DNA of 64,000 nucleotides from Tolypothrix brevis GSE-NOS-MK-07-07A (GTDB lineage: Bacteria; Cyanobacteriota; Cyanobacteriia; Cyanobacteriales; Nostocaceae): contig JAHHIJ010000019.1 in NCBI GenBank assembly GCA_019358985.1, forward strand, positions 44,130 through 108,129, in the 5' to 3' direction. Shown one piece after another: positions 17,662-25,044 of the stretch. Position numbers and translations under genes: made by a program. The notes under the pieces are model-generated. The model worked only from the letters and a program-made list of their open reading frames with translations, made no database searches and was not told the DNA's origin. Positions within the stretch are counted from its first letter, which is position 1, and the number at the start of each line of letters is the position of its first letter.

Positions 17662-18924
17662 ATGAATAAAAAGTTCCGCGTGAAAGATTTTGCTATCATC
17701 AACGCTTGGGGATGTAATAGAGGGAGCGAAGCTATGCATAGCACAATCTGTAGCTACCTCAACCAGCATTGCCCTGATTTAGATATTACTATCTACGCTC
17801 GCGATTGGATTGATTTGTCACGATTCAAAAATGTTCAAGTCAAACCGATGATAAAAATTCAAGATTTATGTCCGAATGATTCTAAATCACAACAGAAAGA
17901 GTTACGCAATCAATATGTCAGAGATCCTTCGCTTTTGAGTCCGCTTTTAGACAACATTTTTAATCATGATCTCGTCATTAGTTCGCCTGAGTACCCTTAC
18001 CTTGGTGACCTTTTCCCTGAAGATGAGATGGAGAGCCTGCTTCATCTCGCACTATGTAAAGCAAAAAATATTCCATTTGGTATCCTAGCGAACAGTGCGG
18101 GTCCTTTTAACAATCCCGAAAGGAAAGACATTAGATTAAACCTTTTCAAAGCGGCACTTTTTTGGACTGTCAGAGAGGATCTGTCGTTTAATTACGTCAA
18201 GAATTTTGTTGCAGGTACTCAATTTCCTAACCATTTAGGTGCTGATGTTGCATTTGCTCATCCTAATAGATCTACCACTGATTTCCTTCCTCCTTGGCAA
18301 AGTAAAGACTTTTATCATGCCCTTGAGTTCATTAAGTCCAAACCTACAATAGTCGTGACGCTCACAGATTCTGACGGTTATCGAAGACTAGACATGACCC
18401 AAGAACTTTTGAAACCTTCTACTTACCTTCCAAAGTTGGGTAAGTTTTTAAAGCATGTAGTGGAAAAAACGGGATGTCAGCTAATTATTTTCCCACATTT
18501 TTATGGGAAATTAGAGGAACAGCAGATCATACAAACGGTTATAGAAGAGAGTGGTATTCTAAGTGGTATATACGTCCTTAACCCCTTGCTTAATAGCGAA
18601 GCACATTTATACCTTTATAAAGCCGCAGAGTTTGCGGTGACCTTTCGATATCATCCTTTGGTCTTTGCAGCTCGAAGTAGTTGCCCATTTATGGCTGTTA
18701 GTTATCAATACAAGTTTGATGGTGTATTAAAGTTTTTTGAAGATCCATGTCCAGTCGTTACACCCTTTGATTCTCTTGATAGTTGGATGGAGGCATTTGC
18801 AGTTTGCTGGGATAACAGAGAGGTGACACGTCAGCAAATTAAAAATCAGCTACCTTCCATAGTTACTTCGAGTAGAAAACACCTAGATATTTTGCTTAAC
18901 GTGATTAAACAAGGTTCTGATTGA
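17662..18924 (+). CDS. Polysaccharide pyruvyl transferase family protein
   Basis: This 420-aa enzyme belongs to the family that transfers pyruvate ketals onto sugars of exopolysaccharide or cell-wall polymers (CsaB/WcaK-like). Motifs seen are NAWGCNRGSEAM at the N-terminus, GILANSAGPFNNPERK in the middle, and the C-terminal FRYHPLVFAARSSCPFMAVS with YQYKFDGV, a His-containing GT-B-like donor site. The TTG at 17647 is less likely as start than the ATG at 17662, because TTGAGGA at 17648-17654 is a good ribosome binding site for the latter. With the upstream EamA exporter it forms a small operon in an AT-rich stretch. The acceptor sugar is unknown. Confidence 0.87.
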   Translation: MNKKFRVKDFAIINAWGCNRGSEAMHSTICSYLNQHCPDLDITIYARDWIDLSRFKNVQVKPMIKIQDLCPNDSKSQQKELRNQYVRDPSLLSPLLDNIFNHDLVISSPEYPYLGDLFPEDEMESLLHLALCKAKNIPFGILANSAGPFNNPERKDIRLNLFKAALFWTVREDLSFNYVKNFVAGTQFPNHLGADVAFAHPNRSTTDFLPPWQSKDFYHALEFIKSKPTIVVTLTDSDGYRRLDMTQELLKPSTYLPKLGKFLKHVVEKTGCQLIIFPHFYGKLEEQQIIQTVIEESGILSGIYVLNPLLNSEAHLYLYKAAEFAVTFRYHPLVFAARSSCPFMAVSYQYKFDGVLKFFEDPCPVVTPFDSLDSWMEAFAVCWDNREVTRQQIKNQLPSIVTSSRKHLDILLNVIKQGSD

Positions 18925-18940
18925 GTTCACCAAGTCTTGA

Positions 18941-18984
18941 GCGACAGATTATTTGACTACCCTTTCGGTCAAATAATCTGTCGC
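18941..18984. terminator. Strong bidirectional terminator hairpin
   Basis: A perfect 17-bp stem (GCGACAGATTATTTGAC, then its complement at 18968-18984) has a 10-nt loop. It is followed by TTTAAATTT. It lies between the convergent pyruvyl transferase and DUF3326 genes, so it can serve both. Confidence 0.88.
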
Positions 18985-19014
18985 TTTAAATTTGATGCAA
19001 GATATGAGCCGATT

Positions 19015-20268
19015 TTAATATCTCAAGGTTTTGAGAGGTCTAAATATAGCGCCTAAATCTATTCCGTGTTTCAAGGACAAAATAATACCTGCTGCTTCAG
19101 CATAGCTATGAGCTTGAACCACATTATTCAACTGAAGTTTTTCTTGAGTGACATTCAGGATAGTACGGTTGTCTCCAACCGCAATTACAGGTATACCGTA
19201 CTTTTGAGCATATAAAACAGGTACACCTCCCAAACTGCTTGCTGGCATGACAACTGCTAATAAATTGTTAATGTTGATAATATCTGCAATACGGTTGTTT
19301 AGTTGAGTCCTAAGCTGTGGAGCCTTTTTTAGACCGATGAGTATGCAAGCTAAACCACTTATAGATGTCATTTCTCCAGAACCCCTGGCATCGACAATAT
19401 TATGAACCAAGTCTAACTGCTTTATATTAAGTAGTGGAGCATGGGCTGTCGGTATTTGAAATGTCTTGGCAATAAGATGTGAGATAACTGCCTCAACACC
19501 ACCAACTGGATTGGGATATTCACCTGTGAAGTGTTTAGCGTAATTCTCTAGAGGTAAGTCTTGAACATTACTCGTTACCGCGATCGCATTGGCACCTTTG
19601 TTGATCAGCTTTTCACAGGCTTCAAGCAATATGAGTGGATTATCAACTGTTCCTACAAACGCTCCAGCCTTATTTTGACAGCACCGACTGGCAATTGGTT
19701 CACTCGTAATGACATAGTCTACAATATCAACACCGTGTACTGCTCTAACAGCATTAACAACGTTGAATATAATATCTAACTTCCAATCATCTGATTTATC
19801 AATAATCAGTCCTATTTTGTTAGCATATGGCAGATATAGATTAACTTTCCCTTGAGAAAATAGGTCGATAAATGAACCTTCTGTATAGACAACATTATTG
19901 CTCAGACCAATAAAATCTGAAGCATTAACTGCATTGGGATTTGTTATCAGGTAATCAACAGTCGTTGCTAGCAAGTTAGTGGATGGTGATGCATCACCAG
20001 CATATCCACCTATTTCACAACCAATACCTGTTGGTATAATACTGAGAACAGCATTTTTTCCTAAAAAATACTGCTTGGTTACATCCTCATTATTTTGATT
20101 AATTTTATCATCATAAAGTGTCGCTTGAACAGTTATTTCATCCTCTGTCACATTACTGAGATACCAGCGAATAACTTCTTTGCCAAGCATCTCTTGAATT
20201 ACATCGGCTAATAAGTCAACTTTTGGTAATTTTGCACGAGCGATTATGTATTCTTTGTTAACGATCAT
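19015..20268 (-). CDS. DUF3326 domain-containing protein
   Basis: This 417-aa protein matches the DUF3326 pattern: IIPTGIGCEIGGYAGDASP near the N-terminus, then GSFIDLFSQGKVNL, a central segment with YPNPVGGVEAVISHLIAK, and the C-terminal VMPASSLGGVPVLYAQKYGI with IPVIAVGDN. It has no signal peptide or membrane segment. Several Gly-rich turns followed by hydrophobic strands suggest a Rossmann-like enzyme, but the reaction is unknown. It converges on the pyruvyl transferase gene with a shared terminator. The EamA, pyruvyl transferase and DUF3326 genes share AT-rich composition and may have arrived together. Confidence 0.85.
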   Translation of the reverse strand: MIVNKEYIIARAKLPKVDLLADVIQEMLGKEVIRWYLSNVTEDEITVQATLYDDKINQNNEDVTKQYFLGKNAVLSIIPTGIGCEIGGYAGDASPSTNLLATTVDYLITNPNAVNASDFIGLSNNVVYTEGSFIDLFSQGKVNLYLPYANKIGLIIDKSDDWKLDIIFNVVNAVRAVHGVDIVDYVITSEPIASRCCQNKAGAFVGTVDNPLILLEACEKLINKGANAIAVTSNVQDLPLENYAKHFTGEYPNPVGGVEAVISHLIAKTFQIPTAHAPLLNIKQLDLVHNIVDARGSGEMTSISGLACILIGLKKAPQLRTQLNNRIADIININNLLAVVMPASSLGGVPVLYAQKYGIPVIAVGDNRTILNVTQEKLQLNNVVQAHSYAEAAGIILSLKHGIDLGAIFRPLKTLRY

Positions 20269-20659
20269 TATTTATTTTGCTTTGGTTGTAGTTTATGATA
20301 TGATACCAATTCAAAAAATACTGTTACAGATAGGGCGTTTACAGCAGTTTTCAATTAATTATTTAATCACAAATTACAGTAAACAGCAACCATTTTTCGC
20401 ACGTCTTATTTTGTGCGAAATAGTAAAGTATTTGATAAAATCTCGTTTATATTAGATTGGGAGAACTCGAAAATTCTTTGTCCCAGTTGTTGATAATCTT
20501 CATGTTTTGGCTCGGATGGCACTTTCAAATTTAAATATAGCACCATACATAATTCTATTTTTTTGTCAACTTTTTTGACTGGACTGGCTCTTTAGGGTGC
20601 ATAATTAATAGTTTGATATCGCGGGATTAGTCCCTTTGAGTTTATTTTCATTTTTCCTT
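20269..20659. other. Intergenic region with a short hairpin
   Basis: The 391-bp AT-rich spacer lies between divergent genes. The only structure noticed is the hairpin TTTCGCAC/GTGCGAAA at 20395-20420 with a 10-nt loop. Promoters for both flanking genes are expected here, but I could not place them. Confidence 0.45.
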
Positions 20660-22258
20660 ATGAAGCAGCTTAGTTACTTCTCACCAATTGTAGATTTTAG
20701 CTTTTTCTCAACCTTGAGAATACCGATTCGTCGGCTAGTTGTAACCCTTATTTTGCCAATATTCTTCTGTTGGGGGTTGTTGCCTGGAATTGCTTTCGCT
20801 AAAATGCAAACCCCACCACCTCCAACTTCGATTCAACCTTATTTAGATCGAGTAATTAAGGAATTGACGGAGTTTCGTCTTGATAATGGCATGAAATTCA
20901 TTGTGTTAGAACGCCATCAAGCGCCTGTAGTTTCTTTTCTTACTTATGCTGATGTCGGTGGGGTGGATGAGCCAAATGGAAAAACAGGTGTAGCACACTT
21001 TCTAGAGCATTTGGCATTCAAAGGAACAACGTTTATTGGTACAAAAGACTACAAAGCAGAAAAACCTTTACTAGACCGTTTGGATCAGTTAGCTAGCCAA
21101 ATTAAAACAGCGAAAGCTGCTGGTAAACAAGATGAGATTGCTAAATTATCTGCTGAATTTAAAAATGTCGAATCACAAGCAGCCAAATTAGTCAAGCAAA
21201 ACGAGTTGGGGCAAATTGTCCAACAGTCGGGAGGTGTGGGTTTAAATGCGAGTACTTCCACAGAAGCAACTCGTTATTTTTACAGCTTTCCTTCTAACAA
21301 GTTGGAATTGTGGATGTCTTTGGAATCAGACAGATTTCTCGATCCTGTATTTCGCGAGTTTTATAAAGAAAAAGATGTAATTTTAGAAGAACGACGTTTG
21401 CGAGTGGAAAACTCTCCCATCGGCTTGATGGTGGAGAAGTTTAATGATGCTGCTTTTAAAGTACATCCTTACAGGCGTCCGGTGATTGGTTATGACGAAG
21501 ATATCCGCAACCTAACACGGGAAGATGTGCAGAAGTTTTTTGATACGTACTATGTACCGAGCAATTTAGCGATCGCCATTGTTGGAGATGTCAAAGCAAA
21601 TCAGGTGAAACAACTAGCGCAAACTTATTTTGGACGCTTTAAGGCTAAACCGAAACCACAAACGCAAATCCCGGTGGAACCTCCTCAAAAGCAAACGCGG
21701 GAAGTTACTGTAGAATTACCTTCGCAACCTTTGTATTTAGAAGGTTATCACCGTCCGGGAATCACTCATCCAGATAATGCAGTTTATGACATTATTGGCA
21801 GTTTGTTGAGTAGTGGGCGGACATCGCGCTTATATAAGTCTTTGGTAGAACAACAACGTTTGGCGCTGACTGCTCAAGGTTTTAGCGGATTTCCCGGAGA
21901 TAAGTATCCGAATTTGATGTTGTTCTATGCTCTCACAGCTCCTGGTCACAATGTTGATGAGGTGGCAACTGCTTTAAGAAAGGAAATTGATTCTTTGAAA
22001 ACTCAGCCTGTTTTAGCGATGGAATTGGATCGAGTGAAGACACAAGCGCGAGCGGGTTTGTTGCGATCGCTTGATTCTAATACAGGTATGGCGCAGCAAT
22101 TGTTGGAATATGAGGTGAAAACTGGTTCTTGGCGCAATTTGTTTAAGCAGTTGGAGCAAATTGCGGCTGTGACTACTGGGGATATTCAACGGGTAGCGAG
22201 GGAAAGTTTTACACCGGAGAATCGCACTGTTGGTAAGTTGTTGTCGAAGAAGGGATGA
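20660..22258 (+). CDS. M16 family zinc peptidase (active subunit)
   Basis: The product is a 532-aa pitrilysin-type metallopeptidase, probably exported: a hydrophobic signal segment (about residues 27-46, with LVVTLILPIFFCWGLLPG) ends near AFAKMQ. The zinc motif HxxEH is intact in GVAHFLEHLAFKGT, and the distal Glu ligand appears in KDVILEERRLRVEN. An insertion of about 50 charged residues between the HxxEH and NASTSTEATRYFY blocks is typical of bacterial M16B members. The TTG at 20636 is in frame, but the ATG at 20660 is preferred. It is followed after 152 bp by a second M16 gene lacking the zinc motif. This pairing usually makes a heteromeric periplasmic protease. Confidence 0.92.
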   Translation: MKQLSYFSPIVDFSFFSTLRIPIRRLVVTLILPIFFCWGLLPGIAFAKMQTPPPPTSIQPYLDRVIKELTEFRLDNGMKFIVLERHQAPVVSFLTYADVGGVDEPNGKTGVAHFLEHLAFKGTTFIGTKDYKAEKPLLDRLDQLASQIKTAKAAGKQDEIAKLSAEFKNVESQAAKLVKQNELGQIVQQSGGVGLNASTSTEATRYFYSFPSNKLELWMSLESDRFLDPVFREFYKEKDVILEERRLRVENSPIGLMVEKFNDAAFKVHPYRRPVIGYDEDIRNLTREDVQKFFDTYYVPSNLAIAIVGDVKANQVKQLAQTYFGRFKAKPKPQTQIPVEPPQKQTREVTVELPSQPLYLEGYHRPGITHPDNAVYDIIGSLLSSGRTSRLYKSLVEQQRLALTAQGFSGFPGDKYPNLMLFYALTAPGHNVDEVATALRKEIDSLKTQPVLAMELDRVKTQARAGLLRSLDSNTGMAQQLLEYEVKTGSWRNLFKQLEQIAAVTTGDIQRVARESFTPENRTVGKLLSKKG

Positions 22259-22269
22259 AAGTAATTAAT

Positions 22270-22369
22270 AGCCTGCGTAGGTAGGCTTTGTACGTATAGC
22301 CAAGCCAGTGCGTTGGGCGGCTCCGCCGACTTGAAGCACCTGGCACCCAGGCTTCTCACGCCTGAGGGA
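22270..22369. repeat. Dispersed repeat (CCAAGCCAGTGCGTTG family), copy 1
   Basis: The sequence runs from GCCTGCGTAGGTAGGCTTTG through CCAAGCCAGTGCGTTG to TTGAAGCACCTGGC. An inverted copy is at 40011-40112, and a partial copy occurs near 28170-28240 (GCCCACGAAGGTGGGCTTTG). It sits between the two M16 genes. Confidence 0.65.
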
Positions 22370-22410
22370 GAAACGAACCACCAAGACGCGAAGGCGCGAA
22401 GGAAGAGATT

Positions 22411-23913
22411 ATGTCTAAGGTAAGGGGTAAGAGGAAGAGGGTAATGGGGAAAAGGCTTTTGTATTCGTTGATGCTCTGTTTTACTCTGTTGCTTTTGGGA
22501 ATGTTTGATTTTGCTGTGGCAGCGACGCGAGCGAAGCCTTATACTGAGTTGCGGTTTGCACCTTTATCTGAGGTGAAGTTGCCGAAGTACGATCGCTTTG
22601 TGCTGCAAAATGGGATGATTGTATATTTGATGGAGGATCGCGAACTGCCGTTGGTGAGTGGTAGTGCTTTGCTGCGTACTGGCGATCGCTTTGAGCCGGC
22701 TGATAAGATCGGTTTGGCTGATTTTACTGGGGAGGTGATGCGAACTGGAGGAACTCGCAATTATACACCCGATCAGCTAAATCAGACGTTGGAACAACGA
22801 GCAGCTTCGGTGGAAACTAGTATTGGTGAGGCTTCGGCTAGTGCTGGTTTTGACTCGCTGACTGAAGATTTAGAAACGGTGTTTGGGCTATTTGCCCAAG
22901 TGCTGCGAGAGCCGGTGTTTGCTGCTGATAAGCTGGAGTTGGCGAAGACGCAGGAGAAAGGTAGTATTGCTCGACGCAATGATGATCCTGATGATATTGC
23001 CAGTCGGGAATTTAGTAAGTTGATTTATGGTAAGGATAGCCCTTATGCCAGAATGACGGAGTATGCAACGATAAATAAGATTTCCCGTGAGGATTTGAGT
23101 CAGTTTTATCAGCAATATTTCTACCCAAATAATATGATTTTGGGGATTGTCGGGGATTTTGATTCTAAGAAGATGCGCGAACTTGTTCAAGCTAAGTTTG
23201 GTGATTGGAAGGCTAATCCCAATTTGGCTAAACTTCAGTTACCTGCGGTGAAGCAAGCTAAAATAGGTGGTGTATTTTTTGTCAATCAGCCACAACTGAC
23301 TCAAAGTAACATTCTCATTGGGCATTTGGGCGGACAGTTCAATAGTCCTGATTATCCGGCGTTAACTGTGTTGAATGGAGTGTTAAATGGGTTTGGTGGA
23401 CGCTTGTTTAATGAAGTGCGATCGCGTCAAGGTTTAGCTTATTCAGTATACGGTTCTTGGAGTCCCCGCTTTGATTATCCTGGGTTGTTCATTGCTGGGG
23501 GACAAACGCGATCGAATGCTACTGTACAGTTTGTCAAAGCTATGGGAACTGAAATCAAGCGCATCCAAGCTGAAAAAGTCACTCCGAAAGAATTGGCTTT
23601 TGCTAAAGAGTCTACACTCAACTCCTTTGTTTTCAATTTTCAAGACCCCAAACAAACTTTATCACGTTTGATGCGCTACGAATATTACGGCTATCCGGCT
23701 GATTTTCTGTTCCGCTATCAAAAAGCTGTAGCTGCAACCACATCTGCGGATGTGCAACGAGTAGCGCAGAAATATCTCAAGCCAGAAAATATGGTGACAC
23801 TGGTAGTCGGGAATCAAGGTGCTATTAACCCTCCATTGACCCAGTTAGCAGCACAGGTGAATGCGATCGATGTAACAATTCCCGGTTCACCACAACCACA
23901 AGCGCAGAATTAA
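22411..23913 (+). CDS. M16 family peptidase homolog without zinc motif (partner subunit)
   Basis: This 500-aa M16 family protein has an N-terminal signal segment (LLYSLMLCFTLLLLGMFDFA) ending near AVAATRAKP. At the place where active members have HxxEH it reads GLADFTGEVMRTGGTRN, so both His residues and the Glu are missing and it cannot bind zinc in the usual way. The C-terminal M16 domain is intact, with the RxxxGLAYSVYGSW motif (SRQGLAYSVYGSW). I infer that it serves as the non-catalytic partner of the upstream M16 peptidase. The start ATG follows a GGAAGAG ribosome binding site. Confidence 0.9.
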   Translation: MSKVRGKRKRVMGKRLLYSLMLCFTLLLLGMFDFAVAATRAKPYTELRFAPLSEVKLPKYDRFVLQNGMIVYLMEDRELPLVSGSALLRTGDRFEPADKIGLADFTGEVMRTGGTRNYTPDQLNQTLEQRAASVETSIGEASASAGFDSLTEDLETVFGLFAQVLREPVFAADKLELAKTQEKGSIARRNDDPDDIASREFSKLIYGKDSPYARMTEYATINKISREDLSQFYQQYFYPNNMILGIVGDFDSKKMRELVQAKFGDWKANPNLAKLQLPAVKQAKIGGVFFVNQPQLTQSNILIGHLGGQFNSPDYPALTVLNGVLNGFGGRLFNEVRSRQGLAYSVYGSWSPRFDYPGLFIAGGQTRSNATVQFVKAMGTEIKRIQAEKVTPKELAFAKESTLNSFVFNFQDPKQTLSRLMRYEYYGYPADFLFRYQKAVAATTSADVQRVAQKYLKPENMVTLVVGNQGAINPPLTQLAAQVNAIDVTIPGSPQPQAQN

Positions 23914-23938
23914 TTACAGCGTCGTATCCGACAAATAC

Positions 23939-24029
23939 AGGACTTACGCACGGACTACGTATTTCCGTCATTGCGACATAAGGAAGCAATCTCAAAGTCT
24001 TGTTTTCTGGTAACGAGTGCGTAAGTCCT
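23939..24029. mobile_element. MITE-like element, AGGACTTACGCAC ends (copy 1)
   Basis: The 91-bp element begins AGGACTTACGCAC and ends with the exact inverse GTGCGTAAGTCCT. A near-identical copy in reverse orientation is at 36377-36468; the interiors share GGAAGCAATCTCAAAGTC and TTGTTTTCT. There is no coding capacity. It lies downstream of the M16 pair. Confidence 0.82.
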
Positions 24030-24033
24030 AAAA

Positions 24034-24064
24034 TAGTAGAGACGTTCCGGGAATGTCTCTACTA
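24034..24064. terminator. Hairpin with T-run, probable terminator of M16 operon
   Basis: The palindrome TAGTAGAGACGTTCC / GGAATGTCTCTACTA (one mismatch) is followed directly by TTTTTG. It is a variant of the GTAGAGACG palindrome found throughout the window. Confidence 0.65.
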
Positions 24065-24285
24065 TTTTTGTAGGTTCTTTACAGCGATTATCCTGGGAAT
24101 GGCTGTTTTGGCATGTAGAAGGGAAAATTTGCCTTTTGCTTTCGCTAATTTAACTCAAATGTTTACTGATTAAATGCTTTCTTCCTGAGGTTACACTACA
24201 ATTGGCAGTTAATTAAGTTGAGAATATGCCAGATTTATTTCAAAACCTAAGTATACTTTTATAGTCATATTTACGCAACCACTTC

Positions 24286-25044
24286 ATGGAAAATTCATCA
24301 TTTTTGCTAGTAGATGACCAGTCAATTTCTATCCAGCAAGCAGTAAAATATCTCCAAGCCTCTGGAAAATTGGGGCAGTTTATGAGCGATATTCTCCGCC
24401 AGCACGTCATTGAGCAAGAAATTGGCACACGAGAAGATATTGAGATCAGTCCGGCTTTAACCGAACAGACAATCATTGATTTTCGGCTGAAAAACCAACT
24501 CACAGATCCCCAAAGTTTCCAAGATTGGCTAAAAAACAATGGTACAGATTACGCTACCTTTCATTCATCAGTCGCTTTCGGCTTCAAATTAGAAAAACTT
24601 AAAGCTGTAATTACACAAGCAAAACTCCAAGAATATTTTATTGAGCGCAAAATTTATCTAGACAGGGTAGTACTTTCTCGGATAATAGTTGATAATCGAG
24701 AACTCGGTGAAGAGCTGCAAATCCAAATCGAAGAAGGAGCAAGTTTTGAGCAACTGGCAAGAGAATATTCACTTGCAGACGACAAAATAGTCAGCGGCAT
24801 GATGGGACCTGTTAGTAGGGGAACGATGCCAGATATACTAAGGGCGGCTGTTGATGTGACAAAACCCGGACAATTGGTAGGACCGATAGAACTAGAAGGA
24901 CGCTATGGTTTGTTTCGAGTAGAACAATTTCTTCCCGCGTCTTTAGAAGATACTCAACTAAAGCAAGCACTACAAAATGAGTTGTTTGAGAAATGGCTAG
25001 CAGAGAAAATTCAAAAACTGACAGTGAAGCTACAAGTGAGTTAA
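24286..25044 (+). CDS. Parvulin-type peptidylprolyl isomerase (SurA/PpiC-like)
   Basis: The 252-aa protein has an N-terminal helical SurA-like chaperone region (about 15-115) and a parvulin-type domain (about 125-220). The latter includes LSRIIVDNRELGEELQIQIE, GASFEQLAREYSLADD and GPVSRGTMPDILRAA. It has no signal peptide, so it acts in the cytoplasm, probably on the export substrate before secretion. Its 3' end overlaps the following ABC exporter gene by 52 bp, a clear sign of co-expression. PPIase genes next to peptidase-domain ABC transporters are a recurring arrangement in cyanobacteria. Confidence 0.87.
   Translation: MENSSFLLVDDQSISIQQAVKYLQASGKLGQFMSDILRQHVIEQEIGTREDIEISPALTEQTIIDFRLKNQLTDPQSFQDWLKNNGTDYATFHSSVAFGFKLEKLKAVITQAKLQEYFIERKIYLDRVVLSRIIVDNRELGEELQIQIEEGASFEQLAREYSLADDKIVSGMMGPVSRGTMPDILRAAVDVTKPGQLVGPIELEGRYGLFRVEQFLPASLEDTQLKQALQNELFEKWLAEKIQKLTVKLQVS

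Noticed and set aside
20246..20455. 69-aa plus-strand frame in the DUF3326/M16 spacer
   Set aside because: AT-rich, begins inside the DUF3326 coding region and has no conserved pattern; better treated as spacer.
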